6,492 bases of DNA from Campylobacteraceae bacterium. Lineage in GTDB: Bacteria; Campylobacterota; Campylobacteria; Campylobacterales; Sulfurovaceae. The notes under the pieces were generated by a model that saw only the letters and a program-made list of their open reading frames with translations, did not search any database and was not told where the DNA came from. Each line of letters opens with the position of its first letter. Positions within the stretch are counted from its first letter, which is position 1. The stretch covers positions 1 through 6,492 of the forward strand of contig JALVWV010000301.1 in the NCBI GenBank assembly GCA_027023145.1, given 5' to 3'. The position numbers and the translations under genes were made by a program. Shown in pieces: positions 1 through 5,530 of this stretch.

Positions 1-55
1 CATCTGGCTGGCGCTCAAACTCTCCGGCCAAAAACTTGATAAGGTAGGGCAATAA
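1..55 (+). CDS. C-terminal end of an upstream gene, probably the first ABC permease subunit (partial)
   Basis: An open frame enters from the left edge (first whole codon at position 2) and ends at the TAA at 53-55, two bases before the ATG of the PotC-type permease. The visible residues, IWLALKLSGQKLDKVGQ, are a basic, polar tail such as is found at the cytoplasmic end of a membrane protein. PotC-type genes are normally preceded by a PotB-type permease, so this is most likely that partner, inferred from position and spacing. Seventeen residues are too few to recognise a family directly. Confidence 0.5.
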   Translation, partial: IWLALKLSGQKLDKVGQ

Positions 56-57
56 TC

Positions 58-912
58 ATGATACGTTCACTTCCAAGTTCTCCTCTGTACAAAGGTGGGT
101 ATACGCTGTATGTAGCACTTTTTTTCCTCTTTCTGGTTTTGCCGTTGATCGCCATCTCGGTATTGGCATTCAACGATTCCAACTTCATCGCTCTTCCATG
201 GAAAGGCTTTTCACTCGACTGGTTCTTCGCCAACACGGATGATCGTCTGGGGCTGTTTCACGATGAAGATCTTTTGATTAGTATCTGGGTGAGTATCCTT
301 ACAGCCACGGCGATGGCGATCCTCTCGACGATCGTCGGGACGATTGCCGCCTTGCTGTTTGAGCAGGAGAAGTTTCGTTTTAAAGGTTTGCTCTACTTCT
401 TTGCGATCGCTCCGCTGGTTATTCCTGGGGTGATCCTGGGGATCTCGATCCTCCTGAGTTCTACGTACGTTGGCAATCTCCTCGAGACAAAATATGGGAT
501 CGATGCGGCCGTGTTTAGCCCCGGATTTTGGCTGGTGGTTTTTGGTCAGTTCTCCTTTGGGGCGACGTATGCAATGCTGCTGGTGGGTGCCCGCCTCAAG
601 AAGTTTGACCCCACCCTCGAGGAGGCGGCTCTGAGTCTCAAAGCTACTCGGCTCGAGTCGATCCGCTATATCACGATTCCCTTCCTCAAACCGGCAATCA
701 TCGGGGCGTTTGCGGTGACCTTCCTTATGAGCTTCTCCAATTTTAACACCACGATTTTCCTCATTGGCTCAGATCCTACATTGCCCGTAGAGCTCTTTTC
801 TCGGATCAAATTTAGCTCGACACCTGTCTTGAACGCTGTCTCCTTCATGATCGTACTGTTTATCACGATTGCTGCGACCTTCAATCTGTTCCTCAGTCGA
901 AATAAAAAATAG
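58..912 (+). CDS. ABC transporter inner-membrane permease, PotC type (spermidine/putrescine-like)
   Basis: This 284-residue protein is one of the two membrane subunits of a binding-protein-dependent importer in the inner membrane. Six hydrophobic segments are visible, at about residues 15-37, 75-101, 109-135, 157-179, 211-237 and 257-280. The opening pattern, TM1 then FNDSNFIALPWKGFSLDWFF (36-55), is typical of PotC/PotI permeases. The cytoplasmic EAA loop that docks on the ATPase is at 188-213 (EEAALSLKATRLESIRYITI and following LP-like end), but the usual glycine of this loop is Lys195. The ATG at 58 is the only reasonable start before TM1; its ribosome site (AGGG, 46-49) is weak, which fits translational coupling to the upstream gene that ends at 55. 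Residues 7-14 include SPLYKGG, a peptide often produced where palindromic repeats are read in frame. Polyamine uptake is the family's best-known role; the phosphodiesterase 5 bases downstream leaves another substrate possible. Confidence 0.9.
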   Translation: MIRSLPSSPLYKGGYTLYVALFFLFLVLPLIAISVLAFNDSNFIALPWKGFSLDWFFANTDDRLGLFHDEDLLISIWVSILTATAMAILSTIVGTIAALLFEQEKFRFKGLLYFFAIAPLVIPGVILGISILLSSTYVGNLLETKYGIDAAVFSPGFWLVVFGQFSFGATYAMLLVGARLKKFDPTLEEAALSLKATRLESIRYITIPFLKPAIIGAFAVTFLMSFSNFNTTIFLIGSDPTLPVELFSRIKFSSTPVLNAVSFMIVLFITIAATFNLFLSRNKK

Positions 913-917
913 AGCCA

Positions 918-1709
918 ATGAAAATCATCCACCTTTCGGACACCCATCTCTTGGGTGCCCCCTCCGACAAACTCTACGGACTCAAACCGGCCAAACGGCT
1001 CAAAAAAGCGTTCAAAAATATCCAGACACACCATGCCAACGCTGACTTCATCGCGATCACGGGTGACCTGACCAATAATGCGGATGTCCGTGCGTATGCT
1101 CAGCTGAAAAAGTACATTGACGGTATTAACATCCCGGTTTTTCTCCTCGTCGGCAACCACGACCATCGCAAGCGACTCTGGAAATATTTTCCTGAGTTCC
1201 GGGACGGGGATTTCGTCCAGTATGTTCGGGAGTTTGACGATCGGGTATTTCTCTTCCTTGATACACTGGTCGAGGGGGAGGAGTATGGCGAACTGTGCGA
1301 TACCCGCATGGCGTGGCTCGAGAAGCAACTGAAGCGGTACTCAGATCGCAAGGTCTACCTCCTGATGCACCATCACCCTATCCATTCAGGCTTGCAACGG
1401 ATGGATACGGTGGGGAATTTTCGCAGTGCAAAAGCCTTTTGGAAGCTCCTTTCCCGATACGATTCGGTACGGCATATCTTTTTCGGCCACGTTCACCGCC
1501 CCATGCAGGCGATCCATCATTCCATCTCGCTGAGCTCCACCCGTAGTACCACTTTCCAAGTCGCCTACCGTCCCGACGAGCAGACCGAACACCTCACCAA
1601 CACTGTCCAGCCTGCCTACAGTGTTGTTAACTTTGACGGAGATAATACGGTTATCCATTTGTGTGAATATCTTGGGGAGTATGGGGTGTCGCGGGTGGAG
1701 GGGAATTAG
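918..1709 (+). CDS. GpdQ/Icc-type binuclear metallophosphodiesterase
   Basis: This 263-residue protein belongs to the calcineurin-like phosphoesterases and most resembles the glycerophosphodiesterase GpdQ branch (also annotated as Icc/CpdA cyclic-nucleotide phosphodiesterase). The metal ligands are all in place: D8 and H10 (LSDTH), D50 (TGDLTNN), N80 and H81 (VGNHDH), H152 within MHHHP (150-154), and H191/H193 (FGHVH). The first four fall at the same residue numbers as in GpdQ, and the later STRSTTFQVAY segment corresponds to its C-terminal strand region. There is no signal peptide, so it should act in the cytoplasm. It starts 5 bases after the permease stop with only a weak AGAG ribosome site, implying coupling and a shared transcript. 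A phosphodiester taken up by the transporter, or a cyclic nucleotide, is a reasonable substrate, but the sequence cannot decide this. The final codons and TAG lie inside a heptamer repeat tract. Confidence 0.88.
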   Translation: MKIIHLSDTHLLGAPSDKLYGLKPAKRLKKAFKNIQTHHANADFIAITGDLTNNADVRAYAQLKKYIDGINIPVFLLVGNHDHRKRLWKYFPEFRDGDFVQYVREFDDRVFLFLDTLVEGEEYGELCDTRMAWLEKQLKRYSDRKVYLLMHHHPIHSGLQRMDTVGNFRSAKAFWKLLSRYDSVRHIFFGHVHRPMQAIHHSISLSSTRSTTFQVAYRPDEQTEHLTNTVQPAYSVVNFDGDNTVIHLCEYLGEYGVSRVEGN

Positions 1710-1736
1710 GGATTAGGAATGAGGAATTAGGAATTT
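1702..1736 (+). repeat. Five tandem heptamers, consensus GGAATTA, across a stop codon
   Basis: Reading in steps of seven from 1702 gives GGAATTA, GGGATTA, GGAATGA, GGAATTA and GGAATTT with no break in phase. The first copy supplies the last residues and the TAG stop (1707-1709) of the phosphodiesterase gene. This resembles the short tandemly repeated heptanucleotides found between genes in several bacteria; no function is evident. Confidence 0.85.
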
Positions 1737-1742
1737 TGGTTT

Positions 1743-1759
1743 GCGTTGCTACGCAACGC
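1743..1759 (+). terminator. Perfect hairpin after the phosphodiesterase gene, possible weak terminator
   Basis: The arms at 1743-1749 (GCGTTGC) and 1753-1759 (GCAACGC) pair perfectly around a 3-base loop, 34 bases after the stop codon. Only CTTTAT follows, so the U-tract is poor and a role as an intrinsic terminator is uncertain. It may be just the first palindrome of the repeat cluster that follows. Confidence 0.4.
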
Positions 1760-1837
1760 CTTTATCCGAAAAGGGGCTGGGACTTCAGCCCCATAAACAT
1801 CGCTTGCGATGTATCTGACGATCCACTGAAAAACGGA

Positions 1838-1862
1838 GTTGTAGGGCGTGCAACAGCACACC
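1838..1862 (+). repeat. 25-base near-palindromic repeat, copy 1
   Basis: The sequence around GTAGGGCGTGC and GCACACC can fold on itself (1845-1851 with 1856-1862, one mismatch, 4-base loop). It matches the second copy at 1973-1997 in 20 of 25 positions. All but one of the differences are transitions, suggesting two diverged members of one repeat family. Confidence 0.7.
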
Positions 1863-1972
1863 AAAATCGCAACGCGATTTGTCTGGAAGTGAAGGCTTCA
1901 GTCTCACCTTGAGGTTGCCGTGTTGTTTGACCTTTTTGGCGGGACTGAAGTCTCCGCTTCCGGAAAAATATC

Positions 1973-1997
1973 GTTGCAGGGTGCGCAATTGCACACC
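1973..1997 (+). repeat. 25-base near-palindromic repeat, copy 2
   Basis: The core 1980-1997 is an 18-base palindrome centred on AATT with a single C/A mismatch. It is the partner of the copy at 1838-1862 and sits on the opposite side of the element's centre. Confidence 0.7.
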
Positions 1998-2062
1998 TAC
2001 GCGACCCATTGTGCGTAATGTTTATGGGGTTGAAACCCCCTTAATGGTGCGTGTCCCACTCC

Positions 2063-2084
2063 GGACAGACACATGGGTCTGCCC
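2063..2084. repeat. Imperfect palindrome around CAGAC/GTCTG, separate from the main element
   Basis: Arms CAGAC (2066-2070) and GTCTG (2077-2081) pair exactly, and pairing resumes outside at GG (2063-2064) and CC (2083-2084). The short stretch TGTCC (2052-2056) can alternatively pair with GGACA (2063-2067). The remainder up to the promoter near 2150 shows no gene or further clear structure, apart from GGTTGCCGT, which occurs at both 1913-1921 and 2094-2102. Confidence 0.55.
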
Positions 2085-2153
2085 CTACGATAAGGTTGCC
2101 GTAAGCCATCCCATGTAAAATCTTCCTACTTCTGAGTGTTGTACCATTTAGTG

Positions 2154-2191
2154 TTGTCAAGGGACAATACCCTACAGTTTCATGCTATAAT
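2154..2191 (+). promoter_or_regulatory. Extended -10 promoter with overlapping inverted repeat, upstream of the metallo-hydrolase operon
   Basis: A perfect TATAAT lies at 2186-2191 and is preceded by TGC, giving an extended -10 (TGCTATAAT). The best -35 candidate is GGGACA at 2161-2166, 19 bases upstream and poor; extended -10 promoters tolerate this. An inverted repeat TTGTC-AAGG-GACAA occupies 2154-2167 and overlaps the -35 position, so it could bind a regulator. Transcription would begin near 2198, giving a leader of about 15 bases before the ATG at 2214. Confidence 0.6.
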
Positions 2192-2213
2192 ACTACCAAA
2201 AACGGAAATCCAC

Positions 2214-3164
2214 ATGCCGCAACCCCCTCTCTTCAAAATGCCCTACGGCATCGATACCCCGCCGATAAAACAGGTACTCCGCTGGAAGCTCGGGGGACTG
2301 TTTCGCAAACGGCGGGCGTGGGTGCCGGAGGATGATATGCGTCCAAATGTGCGCAAGCTGAAGGTTGAGGATCTTGATCGGAAAGAGAATTTCGTCGTCT
2401 GGCTGGGGCATGCGACGTTTCTGATCCAGCTGAGTGGGGTACGCATCCTGACCGATCCGGTCTTTGGTGCGATTCCGATGACGCCTCGGTTGATACCGTT
2501 TCCGGTCGATCCGGGAGCTTTGAGGCCGGATGTGATCCTCATCAGCCATGGACACTATGATCATCTCGATTTGAAGTCACTGGCATCGCTCGGGGCTGCG
2601 GATGGCTCCATCCCGATCCTCCTTCCCACCGGTCTGGCGCGTTATCTTAAACCGGGAGCCGATACGACTGAACTGGGATGGTATGAGCATCGTGAAGTCA
2701 AAGGGATGGTGATTACATCCTTGCCCGCCTCCCACTGGCACCGCAGGGGTGCGCGGGACTTCAATCGGGCACTCTGGTGCAGTTTTTTGATCGAGCAGGG
2801 CAATGAGCGGATCTATTTTGCTGGGGATTCGGCGCTGGATGGTCATTTCGAGGAGATACACGAGAAGGTTGGGGCTCCCAGCCTGGCACTGATGCCCATC
2901 GGAGCCTATTTGCCGGAGTTTGTGATGCGTACCAACCACATGAATCCCGACGAAGCAGTTGAGGCAACCCGACAGCTGGGTACTCCCCGGATGATCCCCT
3001 ACCATTACGGCACCTTCAAGCTCTCTGACGAGCCTATCGGTGAACCGGAGGTGTGGATCAAGCGCCTGGCTTCTGCCGAAAGAGATATCCAAATCGATGT
3101 CCTCGATGTCGGCGAAATTGCCTCCATAAACACACCAAATACCCCTGCAAAGGAACACCCATGA
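2214..3164 (+). CDS. NAPE-PLD/RomA-family metallo-beta-lactamase-fold hydrolase
   Basis: This 316-residue protein is a zinc hydrolase of the metallo-beta-lactamase fold, in the branch that includes N-acylphosphatidylethanolamine phospholipase D. Metal ligands are intact: H112, H114, D116 and H117 in SHGHYDHLD (111-119), H174 in ASHWH, D205 in YFAGDS, and H264 in PYHYGTF. The family signatures GHATFLI (65-71), LTDPVF (79-84) and PIGAY...HMNPDEAV (228-249) are also present. The bacterial members have no settled substrate, though phospholipid or acyl-amide hydrolysis is suggested by the family. The start is placed at the ATG at 2214, after GGAA at 2204-2207; a GTG in frame at 2136 lies upstream of the promoter and would add 26 residues unlike the family. 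No signal peptide is seen. The stop overlaps the next start (ATGA, 3161-3164), so the two are translationally coupled. Confidence 0.9.
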   Translation: MPQPPLFKMPYGIDTPPIKQVLRWKLGGLFRKRRAWVPEDDMRPNVRKLKVEDLDRKENFVVWLGHATFLIQLSGVRILTDPVFGAIPMTPRLIPFPVDPGALRPDVILISHGHYDHLDLKSLASLGAADGSIPILLPTGLARYLKPGADTTELGWYEHREVKGMVITSLPASHWHRRGARDFNRALWCSFLIEQGNERIYFAGDSALDGHFEEIHEKVGAPSLALMPIGAYLPEFVMRTNHMNPDEAVEATRQLGTPRMIPYHYGTFKLSDEPIGEPEVWIKRLASAERDIQIDVLDVGEIASINTPNTPAKEHP

Positions 3165-3655
3165 GTCTCCGCATCACCTTCCCGTGGAACGAGCAAACCT
3201 ACATCCAGGCCGGCATGGTCGCCAATCGGTATAAAATGCGCTACTCCTGGAAGCAAGTCATCGGCTACGCTTTTATTGGGGTGGCGATTTACGGTGCCCT
3301 GAAAGCGGTTGATCGGCAGGATTATACGCTCCTCTATCTCGGTACGATCTTCACCCTCTACTGGTATCTCCTCCGCCCGATCCTTCACCGTCAGCGTCTC
3401 AAATCGTTTTTCAAGAAAGAACCGGTCAAAAATGCGACGATGGAGTTTGTCTTTAACGCCCACGGCGTACGGATCAACGGCAACATGATCCCATGGAAAC
3501 ACATTTCCCGCGTGATCGTCGCCTCCAGCGGTTTCCTCCTCGAACGTCCGGAGGGGTATCCGTATATCCCGGCTACAGCGTTTGAACGGGATGAGGATGT
3601 GGAGGTGTTTTTATCATTGGTGGAGGAGCAGGGGATCGAAGTGAAGTGGGTATAG
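3161..3655 (+). CDS. Small membrane protein with YcxB-like C-terminal domain
   Basis: This 164-residue protein has a short polar N-terminus, two membrane segments at about 31-49 and 55-74, a basic linker (HRQRLKSFFKK, 76-86) and a soluble domain to the end. The tail pattern, strand MEFVFNAHGV, then IPWKHISRVIVASSGFLL and YIPATAFERDEDVEVFLSLV, matches the YcxB-like domain, whose function is unknown. It is predicted to sit in the inner membrane with the C-terminal domain in the cytoplasm. The ATG at 3161 overlaps the previous stop by 4 bases and has a good AAGGA site at 3150-3154; a longer frame starting at 3053 merely reads through the neighbour gene. The tight coupling suggests that its amount is tied to that of the hydrolase, which could act on a membrane substrate. 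Confidence 0.82.
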   Translation: MSLRITFPWNEQTYIQAGMVANRYKMRYSWKQVIGYAFIGVAIYGALKAVDRQDYTLLYLGTIFTLYWYLLRPILHRQRLKSFFKKEPVKNATMEFVFNAHGVRINGNMIPWKHISRVIVASSGFLLERPEGYPYIPATAFERDEDVEVFLSLVEEQGIEVKWV

Positions 3656-3683
3656 CATGGAGAGCCACATCAAGAGTATTGCC

Positions 3684-4577
3684 ATGAAAACAATTTACAC
3701 TGTCATGTTGTTCGCGATTGCATTATTTACAATGGCATGTAATGGAGGCAGTGGAGCCAGGATGCTCTTTAAATCCGGCTTTGAGGGTGAGGTTTACATC
3801 GATCCTGTACCGGTAAAAGGGAGTGAAGATTTTGCTTTTATACGCGGGAAAGACACTGAGTCTGGCTACAGCTGGCCCCTGGAGATCCTCGGAAGCAGTG
3901 AAAGTGCTCTTCACCTCCTCGATGATGATGAAGGAAACGCGCTGAAGGCAAAAATCGTCAGCGTCACAGGGCACACAGGGGAGAAAACCAAAGTCCTCTA
4001 CACCCAGGAAAAATATGACGCCACTGGCGCAACGCAGCTCCCCTATGAAATCAATAATATTCAGAATGGCAGAACAGACCTCTATGTCCGATACTGGATG
4101 AAAATCGATGGTCGTATGATCGGTGAAAAGGATAAATGGAGAGCCTTTCTCGAGTACAAAACCAAGGACTACAAAGACCCCGGTGAGAACGGCACGGGAT
4201 TTCGGCTGATTTCGTTTATCTATACCGACGGAGAGGGGCGGGCTTCATGGCATCTTCAGGGGGACAAGGACTCAAGTCATCCCCTTTGGGAATGTGACAC
4301 ACTCAGCCCCACGTCGGAATGCCACAACAGTAACGTGCCGGTCATCACCGACCAATGGTTCCTTACCGAATACTACTGGCACTGGAGTAATGGAGCCGAC
4401 GGCATCGTGCGCTGGAAGATCAACGGCAAGATCGTCGGCGAGCACCACGGCCCCACCACCCGAAACAACAACCCGATTGATTTTATCATGCTCACCCAAA
4501 TCTACGGTGACTCAAACCCGAAAGAGCAGTGGATTGACGATATCGAGATTTGGGACGGGGAACCTTTGAAGGAGTAG
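3684..4577 (+). CDS. Predicted lipoprotein with polysaccharide-lyase-like jelly-roll domain
   Basis: From the ATG at 3684 this is a 297-residue exported protein. Residues 1-18 are a signal peptide (MKTIY then a hydrophobic core), and Cys19 in FTMAC is a plausible lipidation site, although Thr at -3 is less usual than Leu. Asn follows the cysteine, so an outer-membrane location is likely. The body looks like a Con A-like beta sandwich: LFKSGFEG (28-35) at the start, DLYVRYWMKID (132-142), WHLQGDKDSSHP (189-200), ITDQWFLTEYYWHWSNG (221-237), RWKINGKIVGEHHG (243-256) and WIDDIEIWDGEP (283-294) at the end. This arrangement recalls heparin-lyase/PL-type polysaccharide lyases; catalytic residues cannot be assigned. 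Cys204 and Cys213 may form a disulphide. An alternative ATG at 3657 adds nine residues and starts one base after the previous stop; the inner start gives the more normal signal peptide. Confidence 0.7.
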   Translation: MKTIYTVMLFAIALFTMACNGGSGARMLFKSGFEGEVYIDPVPVKGSEDFAFIRGKDTESGYSWPLEILGSSESALHLLDDDEGNALKAKIVSVTGHTGEKTKVLYTQEKYDATGATQLPYEINNIQNGRTDLYVRYWMKIDGRMIGEKDKWRAFLEYKTKDYKDPGENGTGFRLISFIYTDGEGRASWHLQGDKDSSHPLWECDTLSPTSECHNSNVPVITDQWFLTEYYWHWSNGADGIVRWKINGKIVGEHHGPTTRNNNPIDFIMLTQIYGDSNPKEQWIDDIEIWDGEPLKE

Positions 4578-4580
4578 ACA

Positions 4581-5135
4581 ATGATACAAACCGATTTTGC
4601 CATGTACGGTCACCCGATTTCGCCCGAGGAAGCTACCGGGAAACTTCAAGAGGTATATTCTGAGCTGGAGGCGATGTTGGGCTCGATCATGCCGCACGTC
4701 CAGCTCCATGCGACCCATGCGCTTGAGGATATGAAGTGTTTTACCGACCCGATGAAACTCTCACGCAACCATCCCAATATTCCGTTGATCTGGTTTGCTT
4801 TGATGCGATTGTATGTCGCGGTCCGGGACGACTTCCCCTACTGCAAAGCGCTCAATACGAAAATGCTACAGGGGCTTGGGATGATGGATGCGGCTATGGA
4901 GCGGTATCTTGAGAATATCGACGAGGCGCCCCTCGACGAGCGACTTATCCTCCTCCTGAAAAAAGCGATCAAAAGCATCTACGATTCGCACCATTTCAAC
5001 CGGGAAGATTTTGAGGAACTTTATCGCGCCGGATTTACGGACAAGACGATCTATGATGCGATCGTCTATTCCACGGGATTCTCAGGGATTGCTCGACGGC
5101 TCAATACATATCTGGTGAAGGAGGCGATGGGGTAA
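4581..5135 (+). CDS. AhpD/carboxymuconolactone-decarboxylase-like protein lacking the CxxC motif
   Basis: This 184-residue all-helical protein carries the pattern of the AhpD-like superfamily: SPEEATGKLQEVYSELE (14-30) as the first helix, an IPLIWFALMRL helix (67-77), the region around FPYCKALN (85-92), and a second half DERLILLLKKAIKS (119-132) with GFTDKTIYDAIVYSTG and ARRLN (151-175). In redox-active members the central motif is CxxCxxxH with an upstream glutamate; here only Cys88 remains, with Phe85 and Asn92 at the other positions, so peroxidase activity of the AhpD kind is unlikely. No export signal is seen. A strong AAGGAG (4569-4574) lies 6 bases before the ATG and overlaps the end of the lipoprotein gene, placing this as the last gene of the operon. 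Its stop abuts the end of the opposing vapC. Confidence 0.72.
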   Translation: MIQTDFAMYGHPISPEEATGKLQEVYSELEAMLGSIMPHVQLHATHALEDMKCFTDPMKLSRNHPNIPLIWFALMRLYVAVRDDFPYCKALNTKMLQGLGMMDAAMERYLENIDEAPLDERLILLLKKAIKSIYDSHHFNREDFEELYRAGFTDKTIYDAIVYSTGFSGIARRLNTYLVKEAMG

Positions 5136-5530
5136 CTATGCCCAATTCTCCACCACTAATCCCTCAACCCTCTCAAACTCCTTGATATTATTCGTGACAA
5201 GTACCACATCCAAAGCAAGTGCGTGGCCGGCTATCTGCATGTCCATGTTGCCTATGACTTGACCCTTTCTCTCCAGAGAGGCACGTATTTTTCCGTATTC
5301 GACCGATGCTGCGAAATCATAATCGACGATCTCAAACGGCATCAAGAAACGCTCCAGTGCTTTGAGATTCTTCTTGGTATGCTCACTCTTAAACGCCCCA
5401 TACATCAGCTCTGAAACGGTAATAGATGAGAGATACACAGCTCTCCAACCTCACATTCATTAAAACGCTCTTTGACACGCTGGGGTTTGTTTTTGATAAT
5501 ATAGATACAGATATTTGTATCGAGCATCAT
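5136..5530 (-). pseudogene. vapC: vapC, PIN-domain toxin gene with a 2-base frameshift
   Basis: Read on the minus strand from the ATG at 5530-5528, the first 31 codons give MMLDTNICIYIIKNK... up to GEL, then the frame breaks and stops at TGA 5407-5405. Removing one TG at about 5436-5439 (CTGTGTATC instead of CTGTATC) joins it exactly to the downstream frame YLSSITVSELMYG... ending in VENWA, giving a normal 130-residue VapC. Across the two frames the PIN ribonuclease residues are present: D4, E40 (VSEL), D96 (GNMDMQ) and the TNN at 112-114. The downstream frame alone could start at a GTG (5438-5436) created by the extra bases, but would lack D4 and thus a catalytic acid. VapC toxins cleave RNA and are held by VapB. 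The ATG overlaps the vapB stop (ATGA, 5530-5527). Sequencing error, true decay or recoding remain possible. Confidence 0.8.

Larger units (their letters stand above)
1773..2040. repeat. Nested imperfect inverted-repeat element made of short palindromes (REP/MITE-like)
   Basis: No coding gene is seen here; short frames in both strands lack family features or a ribosome site. Three sets of arms face each other around a centre near 1910-1937. The outer arms, 1782-1800 and 2018-2036, match at 16 of 19 positions and share CCCCATAAACAT exactly. The middle units, 1838-1862 and 1973-1997, are themselves near-palindromes and match at 20 of 25 as direct copies. The inner arms, 1885-1907 and 1939-1961, match at 18 of 23. 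Nearly all differences are transitions. Additional small palindromes sit inside: 1773-1779/1786-1792, 1797-1803/1806-1812, 1864-1870/1874-1880, 1943-1946/1949-1952 and 2026-2031/2034-2039. Such clusters resemble REP/BIME or non-autonomous transposable elements; no transposase is present in the window. A structured RNA is an alternative reading. Confidence 0.7.

Noticed and set aside
666..1328. Long minus-strand frame of 220 codons across the permease and phosphodiesterase
   Set aside because: It is antisense to two well supported genes and has no recognisable domain.
1702..2084. CRISPR array
   Set aside because: The repeats differ in length and sequence, are palindromic and are not evenly spaced; no unique spacers or cas genes are present.
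1785..2118. Short open frames on both strands within the palindrome cluster
   Set aside because: They lack ribosome sites and family features, and their residues follow from the repeats.
2136..2213. In-frame GTG giving a 26-residue N-terminal extension of the metallo-hydrolase
   Set aside because: It lies upstream of the TATAAT promoter, has no ribosome site and adds residues unlike the family; the ATG at 2214 fits better.
2577..3158. Minus-strand frame of 193 codons opposite the metallo-hydrolase
   Set aside because: It is the antisense shadow of a gene whose metal-binding motifs are all intact.
3053..3160. Upstream ATG for the YcxB-like protein
   Set aside because: The extra 36 residues only read the metallo-hydrolase gene in another frame; the ATG at 3161 has a good ribosome site and a 4-base overlap.
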